From: JBOGJI01 sp050747865
GTDB lineage: Bacteria > Acidobacteriota > Thermoanaerobaculia > Multivoradales > JAHEKO01
Reading direction: 5' to 3'
Assembly: GCA_050747865.1 (NCBI GenBank)
Contig: JBOGJI010000245.1
Location: 1 to 47,938 of the forward strand
Length of the DNA: 47,938 bases
Shown here: in pieces, positions 40,058-47,819 of the stretch
How positions within the stretch are numbered: the first letter of the stretch is position 1
How the letters are laid out: the number at the start of each line of letters is the position of its first letter
Position numbers and translations under genes: made by a program
The notes under the pieces: model-generated
What the model was told of the DNA's origin: nothing
Database searches by the model: none
The model's input: the letters and a program-made list of their open reading frames with translations, nothing else

Positions 40058-41286
40058 GCATAGAGACGATACCCACGATACGACTGCCGTCGGACGCCGA
40101 CGTCAGCGGGCGCTCCTTCGGGGACGAAGAACGGGCGCTCCTCAACGAGGTCCTCGAGTCGGGCGTGCTCAACTGCACGCGGGGAACCCAGGTCAGCCGG
40201 CTCGAGAGCGAGTTCGCGCAATGGCTCGGCGTCCGGCACTGCCGCGCCGTTGCCTCGGGTACCGGCGCCGTCCATACGGCGATCGCGGCCCTCGACCCGG
40301 CGCCCGGCGACGAGATCGTCACCACGCCGATCACCGACATGGGGGCGATCACGCCGATCCTCTACCAAGCGGCGATCCCGGTGTTCGCCGACGTCGATCC
40401 CGAGACCTACAACGTCACCGCCGACACCATCGAGAAGAGGCTCACGCGGCGGACCCGCGCGGTCATCGTCACCCACCTCTTCGGCGGCGCCTGCGACATG
40501 GACTCCATCGTCGAGCTATGCCGCGCCCGGGGCATCCCGGTCATCGAGGACTGCGCCCAGGCCTACGGCGCCGTCTATCGCGACAGGCGGGTCGGCACCC
40601 TCGGCGTCATCGGCTGCTTTTCGCTGCAGCAGGGCAAGCACGTGACGAGCGGCGAGGGGGGGCTGGTGGTAACCGACGATCCCGAGCTCCACCGACGCAT
40701 GGTGCTGTTCTCGGACAAGGCCTGGGGCTATGGCGACGAGCAGCCGGATCACTACTTCCTGGCCCTGAACTACCGCATGACCGAGCTCGCCGGGGCGGTG
40801 GCGCGGGCGCAGCTCGCGAAGCTTCCCGCCATGCTCGAGCAGCGGGTGGCGATGGCCGAGAGGCTCCGGCGGGCAATCGCCGACGTTCCCGGCGTCAGCC
40901 CTCCCGCGGTCGTCGACGGGGCGCGTCACGTCTACTGGAAGTTTCCATTGTGCGTCGACCCGGCCGTCGTCGAAGGCGGCGCGGTGGCGCTGGGAGCCCG
41001 GCTCAAGGAGGCTGGCGTCTGGTGCGCGCCGCGTTACGTGCAGAAGCCGGCGTTCGAGTGCCAGGTGCTGCGCGACCGGGTCACCTTCGGCGGCAGCCGG
41101 TTCCCCTTCGAAGGACCGCAGCGCGACGGCGAGCCGCCGGTCGTCTACGATCGGGAGCAGACCCCGGGCGCGATCGAGGCGCTCGAGCGCGTAGTGGTGC
41201 TGCCGATCAACGAGCGCTACCGGCCCGAGCACGTCGACTTCGTGGCCGAGCGGATCCACGCCGCGGCGCGGGAGCTTTCCCGATGA
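40054..41286 (+). CDS. DegT/DnrJ/EryC1/StrS-family sugar aminotransferase
   Basis: PLP enzyme that aminates a keto nucleotide sugar. In 410 residues, VASGTGAVHTAIAALDPAPG, EDCAQAYGA and GCFSLQQGKHVTSGEGGLVV are visible, with the PLP lysine at K195 in QQGKHVTSG. In many family members the motif is S-x-x-x-x-K. Linked to a Gfo/Idh dehydrogenase and a left-handed-helix acetyltransferase, which together are the usual route to 3-acetamido sugars such as the WbpB/E/D pathway. That pathway assignment is inference; the dedicated UDP-sugar 6-dehydrogenase is not in the window. Confidence 0.9.
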   Translation: MSIETIPTIRLPSDADVSGRSFGDEERALLNEVLESGVLNCTRGTQVSRLESEFAQWLGVRHCRAVASGTGAVHTAIAALDPAPGDEIVTTPITDMGAITPILYQAAIPVFADVDPETYNVTADTIEKRLTRRTRAVIVTHLFGGACDMDSIVELCRARGIPVIEDCAQAYGAVYRDRRVGTLGVIGCFSLQQGKHVTSGEGGLVVTDDPELHRRMVLFSDKAWGYGDEQPDHYFLALNYRMTELAGAVARAQLAKLPAMLEQRVAMAERLRRAIADVPGVSPPAVVDGARHVYWKFPLCVDPAVVEGGAVALGARLKEAGVWCAPRYVQKPAFECQVLRDRVTFGGSRFPFEGPQRDGEPPVVYDREQTPGAIEALERVVVLPINERYRPEHVDFVAERIHAAARELSR

Positions 41287-42260
41287 TGCGCTTCGCCCTC
41301 GTCGGCGCCGGGCGGATCGCCCAGACCCACCTGCAGGCGATCGCCGCGGTGGAGGGCGCCGAGCTCGCCGCCGTGGTCGACCCCCGCGAGGCGGCCGCCC
41401 GGCCGATCGCCGAAGAGCACGCCGTGCCCTGGTTCGCCGAGCACACGGCCGCGGAGTTGGATACCGACGCCGTCGTCGTGTGCACGCCGCCGGCGACTCA
41501 TCACGAGATCGTCGCCCATTTCCTCGCCCGCGGCGTCCCGGTGCTGTGCGAGAAGCCGCTCGACCTGTCCGCCGTCGCCGCCGGCGAGCTGTTCGAGCTG
41601 GCAGAGCGTCACGGCGCGCCTCTGATGACGGCGTCGAAGTTCCGCTACGTGAGCGACGTGAACCGGGCCAAGGCGGCGATCGCGGCGGGGAGCCTGGGCC
41701 GGATCATCAGCTACGAGAACACGTTCTGCAGCAAGGTCGACATGATGGATCGCTGGAACGCCCGTCCGGAGATCTCGGGCGGCGGCGTGCTCATCGACAA
41801 CGGCACCCACTCGGTCGATATCGCCCGCTACCTGCTGGGCCCGATCACCGAGGTGCAGGCGGTCCTCGGCACCGCCGGCCAGCAGCTCGAGGTCGAGGAC
41901 AGCGCGCGGCTGCATTTCCGCACCGAGTCCGGGGTGATGGGCTTCGTCGATCTATCGTGGAGCGTGCAGAAGGCGACCGCGAGCTTCATCGACATCTACG
42001 GCAGCGAAGGCACCCTCCAGGTCGGCTGGTCGAGCTCGCGTCAGAAGCTCGACGGCAACCCCGACTGGGTCGAGATCGGGTCCGGATACGACAAGCTCGA
42101 GGCGTTCTCCCGCCAGCTCCGCAACTTCCTCGACGTCGTCGCCGGCGCCGCCGAGCCGCTGCTCGACACCGCCGACGCGCTGGCCGCGGTGCAGGTGATC
42201 GAGGCCGCCTACGCCTCGGCGCGGCGCAAGAGCTGGGTGCCCGTGGAGCTCCGGCGATGA
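41283..42260 (+). CDS. Gfo/Idh/MocA-family NAD(P)-dependent sugar dehydrogenase
   Basis: Rossmann-fold oxidoreductase, 325 residues from the overlapping ATG at 41283 (41286 is a near-equal start). GAGRIAQTHL binds the dinucleotide. VVVCTPPATHHEIVAHFLAR and VLCEKPLDLS carry the EKP lysine, and GGGVLIDNGTHSVDIARYLL gives the catalytic histidine region. It probably oxidises C3 of a nucleotide sugar to supply the aminotransferase. Overlaps both neighbours by 4 bases. Confidence 0.9.
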   Translation: MMRFALVGAGRIAQTHLQAIAAVEGAELAAVVDPREAAARPIAEEHAVPWFAEHTAAELDTDAVVVCTPPATHHEIVAHFLARGVPVLCEKPLDLSAVAAGELFELAERHGAPLMTASKFRYVSDVNRAKAAIAAGSLGRIISYENTFCSKVDMMDRWNARPEISGGGVLIDNGTHSVDIARYLLGPITEVQAVLGTAGQQLEVEDSARLHFRTESGVMGFVDLSWSVQKATASFIDIYGSEGTLQVGWSSSRQKLDGNPDWVEIGSGYDKLEAFSRQLRNFLDVVAGAAEPLLDTADALAAVQVIEAAYASARRKSWVPVELRR

Positions 42261-42874
42261 GCCCTCCGGCCATCCACCCGACGGCCATCGTCGAGGAGGG
42301 TGTCGAGATCGGCAACGGCACCCGGGTCTGGGATCACGTGCACATCCGCAAGGACGCCCGCATCGGCCGCTCCTGCATCATCGGCGAGAAGACCTACATC
42401 GCCTACGACGTAGTGATCGGTGACTGCGTCAAGGTCAACACGGCGGTCTACATCTGCACCGGAGTCACGGTCGAGGACTTCTGCATGCTGTCGGCGCACG
42501 TGGTGTTCACCAACGATCGCTTTCCGCGTGCCGGCGACCGCGAGCTGACCGGCCTCGAGACCAGCGACGTCAGCGAAGAGACGCTGCGCACGCGCGTCGG
42601 CCGCGGCGCCACGGTCGGCGCCAACGCCACCATCGGCCCGGGGATCACGCTGGGTACGTTCTCGATGGTCGGCATGGGCGCGGTGGTCACCCGCGACGTC
42701 CCGGCCCGCGGGTTGGTCGTCGGCAATCCGGCGCGGCTGGTCGCCTGGGTGTGCCAGTGCGGGCCGCCGCTCGTCCGTTTCGCCGGCGAGCCGGCGGCCG
42801 GGGGCGACGTCGCCTGCACCCGCTGCGGGAGGCGCTACGCGATCGAAGCGCAGGGCCCGAGACCGCTGTCGTGA
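42257..42874 (+). CDS. Left-handed beta-helix N-acetyltransferase with C-terminal zinc-ribbon-like tail
   Basis: Hexapeptide-repeat acetyltransferase (205 residues) related to WbpD/FdtC types that acetylate amino-sugars. The repeats run from HPTAIVEEGVEIGNGTRVWD through GEKTYIAYDVVIGDCVKVNT to GATVGANATIGPGITLGTFS and GNPARLVAWVCQCG. Unusually, the tail holds two cysteine pairs (CQCG and CTRCG, about 20 residues apart) that could bind zinc. The GTG start of the next gene overlaps by 4 bases. Confidence 0.88.
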   Translation: MSPPAIHPTAIVEEGVEIGNGTRVWDHVHIRKDARIGRSCIIGEKTYIAYDVVIGDCVKVNTAVYICTGVTVEDFCMLSAHVVFTNDRFPRAGDRELTGLETSDVSEETLRTRVGRGATVGANATIGPGITLGTFSMVGMGAVVTRDVPARGLVVGNPARLVAWVCQCGPPLVRFAGEPAAGGDVACTRCGRRYAIEAQGPRPLS

Positions 42875-44214
42875 ACGTCGGCGTCGTCGGGGGCGGCATC
42901 CTTGGTCTGTGCCTGGCCCATCGGCTCTCCGCCATGGGGCACGCGGTCACCCTGTTCGAGGCCAGCCCTCATCTGGGCGGGCTGGCCGGTGCGCACGACT
43001 ACGGCTCCTTCACCTGGGATCGCTTCTACCACTGCATTCTGCCCACCGACGTCGACCTCATTCGCCTGCTGGGCGAGCTCGGTCTCGGCGACGAGCTGCG
43101 CTGGAAGGCGACCGGCACGGGCTACTACCACGGCGGGAACACCTATTCGATGTCGGGGACGATCGATTTCATCAGGTTCCCGTTGCTCTCGCTGCCGTCG
43201 AAGGCGCGGCTGGCGGCGTCCGTCGTCTATGCCACCCGCTTCGCCGACCCCTGGAAGCTGTACGACGTGAGCGCGAAGGAGTGGCTCACCCGTTGGTGCG
43301 GCCGCCGCGGCTACGAGCTCTTCTGGCGCCCCCTCCTGCGCGCCAAGTTCGGTCCCTACCACGACCGCGTCGCCGCGGTGTTCATCTGGGCCACGCTCAC
43401 CCGCCTGTTCGGAGCCCGCGCCGGAGGCGCCGCCAGAGAAACGCTCGGCTACTGTCGCGGCGGCTACCACCGGATCTTCGGTGTTCTGCGCCGCGAGCTC
43501 GAGCGGCGCGGCGTCGATCTGCGGACGGGCACGGCGGTGGTGGGCATCGATCGCGAGCCGGGCGGTTGCGCGATCCGCTATCGCGACAGTGGCGAGATCG
43601 CGAGCGCGAGCTTCGACCAGGTGGTGTTCACCGCGCCGACGCGCGTCGCACGCAAGCTGGTCGATACGTCGCTGTTGCCTGTCGTCGAGCGGACGGAGCG
43701 CGACCATCCGACCTCCGGTGCCTACCTCGGCGTCGCCTGCCTGGTCGTGGCGCTGCGGCGACCGCTGACGCCGTACTACGCGCTCAACATCGGCGACGAG
43801 CGGGTGGAGCTCACCGGGCTCATCGAAATGACCAATCTCATCGACGCCGGCGAGGAGACCGGAGGCCTGAGCCTGGTCTACCTGCCGCGCTACCTCGACA
43901 GCGAGGATCCGCGGCTGCGTCTGAGCGACGACGATCTGGCGGACGCCATGATGGAGCGGGGGGTGCGCCGGCTGTTCCCCGACCTGACCGACGCCGACGT
44001 CGTCTATCGTGGTCTCCACCGGGCGACCTACGTGCAGCCGCTTCCGCTGGTCGGCCATGGCGCCGCGCGCCGGCAGGAAGCGCCGGCGCTGGTGTCCCCG
44101 TTCCAGATCCTGAACACCTCGATGTTGACCTGCGCCACCCTCAACAACAACGAGGTGGTACGCCTGGTCGACGCCTTCGTCGAGCGCAACCTGGCCGTCC
44201 TGGGCGGGGATTGA
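42871..44214 (+). CDS. FAD/NAD(P)-dependent oxidoreductase (protoporphyrinogen oxidase/mutase-like)
   Basis: Amine-oxidase-superfamily flavoprotein, 447 residues from GTG 42871. The dinucleotide fold starts NVGVVGGGILGLCLAHRLSA, with GGLAGAHDYGSFTWDRFYHC. The C-terminus has PFQILNTSMLTCATLNNNEV, the FAD-closing segment. Family members in polysaccharide loci resemble UDP-galactopyranose mutase or desaturases; the reaction here is not known. Last gene of the overlapping series. Its C-terminal end is duplicated as a remnant at 14163-14324. Confidence 0.83.
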   Translation: MNVGVVGGGILGLCLAHRLSAMGHAVTLFEASPHLGGLAGAHDYGSFTWDRFYHCILPTDVDLIRLLGELGLGDELRWKATGTGYYHGGNTYSMSGTIDFIRFPLLSLPSKARLAASVVYATRFADPWKLYDVSAKEWLTRWCGRRGYELFWRPLLRAKFGPYHDRVAAVFIWATLTRLFGARAGGAARETLGYCRGGYHRIFGVLRRELERRGVDLRTGTAVVGIDREPGGCAIRYRDSGEIASASFDQVVFTAPTRVARKLVDTSLLPVVERTERDHPTSGAYLGVACLVVALRRPLTPYYALNIGDERVELTGLIEMTNLIDAGEETGGLSLVYLPRYLDSEDPRLRLSDDDLADAMMERGVRRLFPDLTDADVVYRGLHRATYVQPLPLVGHGAARRQEAPALVSPFQILNTSMLTCATLNNNEVVRLVDAFVERNLAVLGGD

Positions 44215-44225
44215 CGGGCAGATTG

Positions 44226-44234
44226 TGCTATACT
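44226..44234 (+). promoter_or_regulatory. Extended -10 promoter of the RRM gene
   Basis: TGCTATACT with TATACT at 44229-44234. A near-perfect palindrome TCGGCAC-G-GTGCCGA (44245-44259) lies just after the predicted start and may be an operator or leader hairpin. It gives a leader of roughly 245 bases to the GTG at 44488. Confidence 0.5.
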
Positions 44235-44400
44235 GCAAAGACGTTCGGCACGGTGCCGAGCGCGTTTCGCAAGGATCCTTCCTCCGGCCCGTTCGCACCC
44301 AACCCGTTTGGTACTGCCTCCCTTTGGGACAAGTGAGCCCGACGTGTTCGACGTGAGATCGTTCCGTGTGTTGGATCCAACGCAGGCAGGGCCCGGACGA

Positions 44401-44423
44401 ACCCGCGCGATTGACGCGCGGGT
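44401..44423 (+). promoter_or_regulatory. Strong hairpin in the RRM gene leader
   Basis: ACCCGCGCG and CGCGCGGGT pair perfectly (9 bases) around loop ATTGA. No T run follows, so it is not a terminator. A second, weaker stem (GGTCC/GGACC) follows at about 44432-44450. It lies between the promoter and the ribosome site AAAGGAG, as in leaders that control RRM or cold-inducible genes. Confidence 0.55.
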
Positions 44424-44487
44424 GCCCGTCGCGGTCCAGTGAGGCGGACCAGCGCAGGAGTCGCGGCCGCCGGGAAAGGAGTCAGTT

Positions 44488-44769
44488 GTGACCAAGATCT
44501 ATGTAGGAAACCTCCCCTTCAGCGCCACTCCGGATGAGGTGCGTTCGCTCTTCGAGCAGCACGGCACCGTCGAGAACGTGGATCTGATCCACGACCGGGA
44601 GACGGGCCGGCCCCGCGGCTTCGGCTTCGTCGAGATGGACGAGGCGGACGCCCAGGCGGCCATCGAGGCCCTGGACGGCCAGGATATGGGGGGCCGCAAC
44701 CTGCGCGTCAACGAGGCACGCCCCCGCGAGCCGCGCGGCAACGGCCACCGCGGCGACCGTCGTTGGTAA
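44488..44769 (+). CDS. RRM-domain RNA-binding protein
   Basis: Single-domain RNA-binding protein of 93 residues, like the small Rbp proteins of cyanobacteria and others that are induced by cold. RNP2 is KIYVGNLPF and RNP1 is RPRGFGFVEM, both canonical; LFEQHGTVENVDLIHDRETG lies between them. The C-terminal tail (NEARPREPRGNGHRGDRRW) is basic and Gly/Arg-rich. GTG start with AAAGGAG 9 bases upstream. Monocistronic: followed by a terminator-like hairpin. Confidence 0.93.
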   Translation: MTKIYVGNLPFSATPDEVRSLFEQHGTVENVDLIHDRETGRPRGFGFVEMDEADAQAAIEALDGQDMGGRNLRVNEARPREPRGNGHRGDRRW

Positions 44770-44807
44770 TCACGTAATCATTCGTCACGCGTAAAGGCGT
44801 TATCCGA

Positions 44808-44838
44808 GGCCCGCTCCCTTCCCGGGAGCGGGCCATTT
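44808..44838 (+). terminator. Terminator-like hairpin after the RRM gene
   Basis: GGCCCGCTCCC (44808-44818) pairs perfectly with GGGAGCGGGCC (44824-44834) around TTCCC, followed by ATTT. Very stable 11-base stem but only a short T run. Confidence 0.65.
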
Positions 44839-44878
44839 CGGTTATGGGGTCTCGCGTGAACGGGTGAGCGGCAAGGGG

Positions 44879-44884
44879 TAACAT
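44879..44884 (+). promoter_or_regulatory. Possible -10 box (TAACAT) of the aldehyde dehydrogenase gene
   Basis: TAACAT ends 7 bases before the ATG at 44892, the spacing expected for a leaderless transcript. A weak -35-like GTGAAC lies 17 bases upstream (44856-44861). Confidence 0.35.
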
Positions 44885-44891
44885 CGCCGGG

Positions 44892-46265
44892 ATGAGCTTC
44901 GAGGTGATCAACCCGGCTACCGGGGAGACGGTCGCGAGTTACCCGGCCACGGCGCCGGAGGAGGTCGAGCTGGCGCTAGCCGCGGCGGTGGCGGCGCAGA
45001 GAGAGTGGCGGGCGGCTGGCTTCGAGGTGCGGGCGGCGGCCCTGCGACGGGCCGCGGCGCTGCTGCGCGAGGGTCGCGAGGAGCACGCGCATGGCATGAC
45101 CCAGGAGATGGGCAAGCCTTTGGTCGAGGCCCGCTCCGAAGTCGACAAGTGCGCCTGGGCTTGCGAGCACTATGCGGAGCACGGGGAGCAGTACTTGGCG
45201 CCGCAAGCCGTGGAGACCGAGGCGGCGGGGAGCTACGTGGCCTTCGAGCCGCTCGGGCTGGTGCTCGCCATCATGCCCTGGAACTTCCCCTACTGGCAGG
45301 TCTTCCGCTTCGCCGCGCCGGCGCTGATGGCGGGCAATGGCGCGCTGCTGAAGCACGCCCCCAACGTCCCCGGCTGCGCCCTCGCGATCGAGGAGCTGCT
45401 GCAGACGGCGGGCCTGCCAGCGGGCCTCTTCCGCACCCTGCTGATCGACGAGGACGCGACCGCCGGCTTGATCGCCGACTCCCGCGTCGCGGCGGTGACG
45501 CTGACCGGGTCGGTTCGCGCCGGCAAGGCGGTGGCGGCAAAGGCCGGCGCGGCGCTCAAGTCGACCGTCCTCGAGCTGGGCGGCTCCGACGCCTACGTGG
45601 TGCTGGAGGATGCCGATCTCACGCAAGCCCTCGACACCTGCGTCAAGAGTCGCCTGATCAACAACGGTCAGAGCTGCATCGCGGCCAAGCGCTTCATCGT
45701 CGTCGAGCCCCTGTGCGAGGCCTTCGAGCAGGGTGTCGTCGAGCGCATGCGCGCGGCGCGCCGGGGAGATCCCGTCGACGAGTCGAATCAGCTGGGCCCG
45801 CTGGCGCGCGCCGATCTGCGCGACAACCTCCATCGGCAGGTGGAGGCGAGCGTCGCCGCCGGCGCCCGCCTGCTGCTCGGGGGTGAGGTGCCCGAGGGCA
45901 ACGGTTTCTTCTATCCGCCGACGGTGCTCGCCGGAGTGCGCCCCGGGATGCCCGCCTACTCCGAGGAGCTGTTCGGGCCGGTGGCCGCGATCCTGCCTGC
46001 TGCCGACGAGGCCGAGGCCGTGCGCATCGCCAACGACACGGTCTTCGGCCTGGGCGCCGCCGTCTTCACCGGCGACGCGGCGAAGGGCGAGCGCATCGCC
46101 CGTGAGGGCCTCGCCGCCGGCTGCTGCTTCGTCAACGACTTCGTGCGCTCCGACCCGCGGCTGCCGTTCGGCGGCGTCAAGGAGTCCGGCTACGGCCGCG
46201 AGCTGGGCGTCTTCGGCATCCGCGAGTTCGTCAACGTCAAGACGGTCTGGGTGGCGGCGTCCTGA
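44892..46265 (+). CDS. NAD(P)-dependent aldehyde dehydrogenase, succinate-semialdehyde dehydrogenase type
   Basis: Oxidises an aldehyde, most likely succinate semialdehyde, to the acid. The 457-residue length fits the short SSADH group (Sad/GabD2-like). Motifs: INPATGETVASYPATAPEEV, PWNFPYWQ (oxyanion Asn), TLTGSVRAGKAVA, LELGGSDAYVVLEDADL (general-base Glu), NNGQSCIAAKR (nucleophilic Cys) and PFGGVKESGYGRELGVFGIR. Stands alone between terminator-like DNA and the DUF2147 gene 31 bases downstream. Confidence 0.92.
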   Translation: MSFEVINPATGETVASYPATAPEEVELALAAAVAAQREWRAAGFEVRAAALRRAAALLREGREEHAHGMTQEMGKPLVEARSEVDKCAWACEHYAEHGEQYLAPQAVETEAAGSYVAFEPLGLVLAIMPWNFPYWQVFRFAAPALMAGNGALLKHAPNVPGCALAIEELLQTAGLPAGLFRTLLIDEDATAGLIADSRVAAVTLTGSVRAGKAVAAKAGAALKSTVLELGGSDAYVVLEDADLTQALDTCVKSRLINNGQSCIAAKRFIVVEPLCEAFEQGVVERMRAARRGDPVDESNQLGPLARADLRDNLHRQVEASVAAGARLLLGGEVPEGNGFFYPPTVLAGVRPGMPAYSEELFGPVAAILPAADEAEAVRIANDTVFGLGAAVFTGDAAKGERIAREGLAAGCCFVNDFVRSDPRLPFGGVKESGYGRELGVFGIREFVNVKTVWVAAS

Positions 46266-46296
46266 CCCGATAGACTGGGAGCTGGAGGAGACCGTC

Positions 46297-46785
46297 ATGA
46301 GGAAGCCTCTTCGTTCCGTCCTCGCCCTCTGCGCCCTGCTCGTGCTCGCCGCGCCCCTGCTGGCCCAGGACACGGAAGCCGATCGCGTTCTCGGCCTGTG
46401 GAAGACCGCGCCGGACGAGGACGGCGAGTTCGCGCACGTCGAGATCACCGTCGAGGGGGGCGTCTACTCCGGAAGAATCGTCTGGTTGAGCGAGCCGGAG
46501 TTCGGCGCCGACCAGGGGCCGAAGTGGGCCGGCAAGGCCAAGGTCGATCGCAACAACCCCGACCTCGCCTTGCGCGGCCGGCCGATCATCGGCCTCGAAA
46601 TGGTCGGGGGCTTCACCTACGACGGCGACGACCGCTGGACCGGCGGCACCATCTACGACCCCAAGAAGGGCAAGACGTATAGCTGCCGCATGACGCTGCA
46701 GGACGACGGCAGCCTCGACCTGCGCGGCTACGTGCTGGGCATGCCGTTCCTGGGGCGCACCACCACCTGGACCCGCCCAAAGTAG
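46297..46785 (+). CDS. DUF2147-family exported protein
   Basis: Small, 162-residue exported protein: signal peptide about 1-23 (SVLALCALLVLAAPLLAQ), then the DUF2147 fold (VLGLWKTAPDEDGEFAHVEI, GRIVWLSEP, YDPKKGKTYSCRMTLQDDGS, LRGYVLGMPFLGRTTTWTR). Function unknown; family members are periplasmic lipocalin-like beta-barrels. ATG 46297 has GGAGGAG upstream. Confidence 0.9.
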   Translation: MRKPLRSVLALCALLVLAAPLLAQDTEADRVLGLWKTAPDEDGEFAHVEITVEGGVYSGRIVWLSEPEFGADQGPKWAGKAKVDRNNPDLALRGRPIIGLEMVGGFTYDGDDRWTGGTIYDPKKGKTYSCRMTLQDDGSLDLRGYVLGMPFLGRTTTWTRPK

Positions 46786-46813
46786 CGTCTTCCGCGCGCC
46801 CTGCGCATCGCTG

Positions 46814-46864
46814 TTGACAGGCTCGTCATGCATTCTCTAGAATGCAGAGTACTCTGGATTCCAG
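46814..46864 (+). promoter_or_regulatory. Promoter with overlapping operators for the membrane protein/regulator operon
   Basis: TTGACA (46814-46819), an 18-base spacer and TAGAAT (46838-46843). Palindromes: GCATTCT-CT-AGAATGC (46830-46845) over the -10; a 22-base inverted repeat centred on AGTACT (46840-46861, one mismatch per arm); and CTGGA-T-TCCAG (46854-46864) just after the start site. The operon encodes its own winged-helix regulator, so autoregulation is likely. Confidence 0.7.
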
Positions 46865-46880
46865 GATCAAGGAGGAGCCG

Positions 46881-47450
46881 ATGCCCGCGAACCAACCGAC
46901 CCTGAACGACCTGCGCTACGTCAGACAGGCTCTCGACCGCGATCGGAGCTCGCCCTTCCCCCCCTCCATCGCGGTGCTGTGGGCGGGGATCTGTGGCGTC
47001 GGCTTCGTGCTCAATGACGTTGCCCCCACGAGCACCGGTCTCTACTGGGCGATCGCCTCCCCGGCGGGGTTCCTCCTCTCCTGCTGGCTCGGCTACCGCA
47101 CCAGTCGTGCCGGAGGCGAGCTCGACCGGCGCGAGGGGATGCGCTGGGCCCTGCACTTCGGCACCCTGCTGCTGGCGGTCTTCATCGCCGCCGTGGCGGT
47201 CGCCCTCGGTGGCTTCACCGGCTCCCAGATGGGGGCCGTCGCCCTGCTCCTGTGCGGCGTCGTCTTCCTGCTGGCCGGCGTGCACCTGGCGCGGCCGCTC
47301 GCCTGGGTCGGCTTGCTGAACCTCGCCGGTGTGCCGGCGGTGCTACTCGTCGAGCGGTGGCGCTGGACGCTGGTGGGCGCGTTCCTCGCGGCGGCGTTCC
47401 TGGCGGTGGCGTTCACGGGCAGGCGGCGCGCGCGAGATGGCGCCGCATGA
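46881..47450 (+). CDS. Integral membrane protein of unknown function
   Basis: 189 residues with about six hydrophobic segments after a cytoplasmic N-terminal helix (LNDLRYVRQALDRDRSSPFP). I recognise no named family. The ATG at 46881 has AAGGAGGA 6 bases upstream. The 14-base overlap with the winged-helix gene and the shared operator-rich promoter suggest the two form one regulated unit with the secreted protein that follows. Confidence 0.82.
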   Translation: MPANQPTLNDLRYVRQALDRDRSSPFPPSIAVLWAGICGVGFVLNDVAPTSTGLYWAIASPAGFLLSCWLGYRTSRAGGELDRREGMRWALHFGTLLLAVFIAAVAVALGGFTGSQMGAVALLLCGVVFLLAGVHLARPLAWVGLLNLAGVPAVLLVERWRWTLVGAFLAAAFLAVAFTGRRRARDGAA

Positions 47451-47763
47451 CGACGACCGCGAGGTCGCGGCGGCGGCCGCCGCCGGGGATCGCCTGCTCG
47501 AGCACCGGGTGCGCCTGGCGATCTGCGTGCTGCTGGCGCGACGGGACGCGCTCTCGTTCAGCCGCCTGAAGCAGCTCACCGGCGAGACCGACGGCTCGCT
47601 GGGCGCCCACTTGAAGCGGCTCGAGGACGCCGGCTACGCCAAGGTCGAGAAGGAGTTCCGCGACCGCAAGCCGGTGAGCTGGTACTCCCTCACGGCAGAG
47701 GGGAGAAGGGCGCTGAGGGAGCACGTGCGGTCGCTCGAGCGCGTGCTGGCGGGGTTGGTGTGA
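47437..47763 (+). CDS. Winged-helix transcriptional regulator
   Basis: 108 residues; the HTH is in VRLAICVLLARRDALSFSRL then KQLTGETDGSLGAHLKRLED, with a wing in AKVEKEFRDRKPVSWYSLTA, as in the HTH_34/MarR-like group. The ATG at 47437 lies inside the preceding gene's end. Likely binds the palindromes at 46830-46864. Confidence 0.88.
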   Translation: MAPHDDDREVAAAAAAGDRLLEHRVRLAICVLLARRDALSFSRLKQLTGETDGSLGAHLKRLEDAGYAKVEKEFRDRKPVSWYSLTAEGRRALREHVRSLERVLAGLV

Positions 47764-47785
47764 GCGAGAAGGCTTCTCAGACGCA

Positions 47786-47801
47786 CGAGGCGCGCGCCTC
47801 G
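47786..47801. promoter_or_regulatory. Perfect 16-base palindrome before the last gene
   Basis: CGAGGCGC/GCGCCTCG with no spacer, 18 bases before the ATG at 47820 and just upstream of AAAGGAG. It could fold in mRNA near the ribosome site or be a protein site. Confidence 0.35.
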
Positions 47802-47819
47802 CGGAAAGGAGACCGTGTG

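Noticed and set aside
44304..44335. TTTGGTAC and TTGGGAC near the RRM promoter as a copy of the 7.2-kb repeat
   Set aside because: Order and spacing of the motifs differ; only short words are shared.
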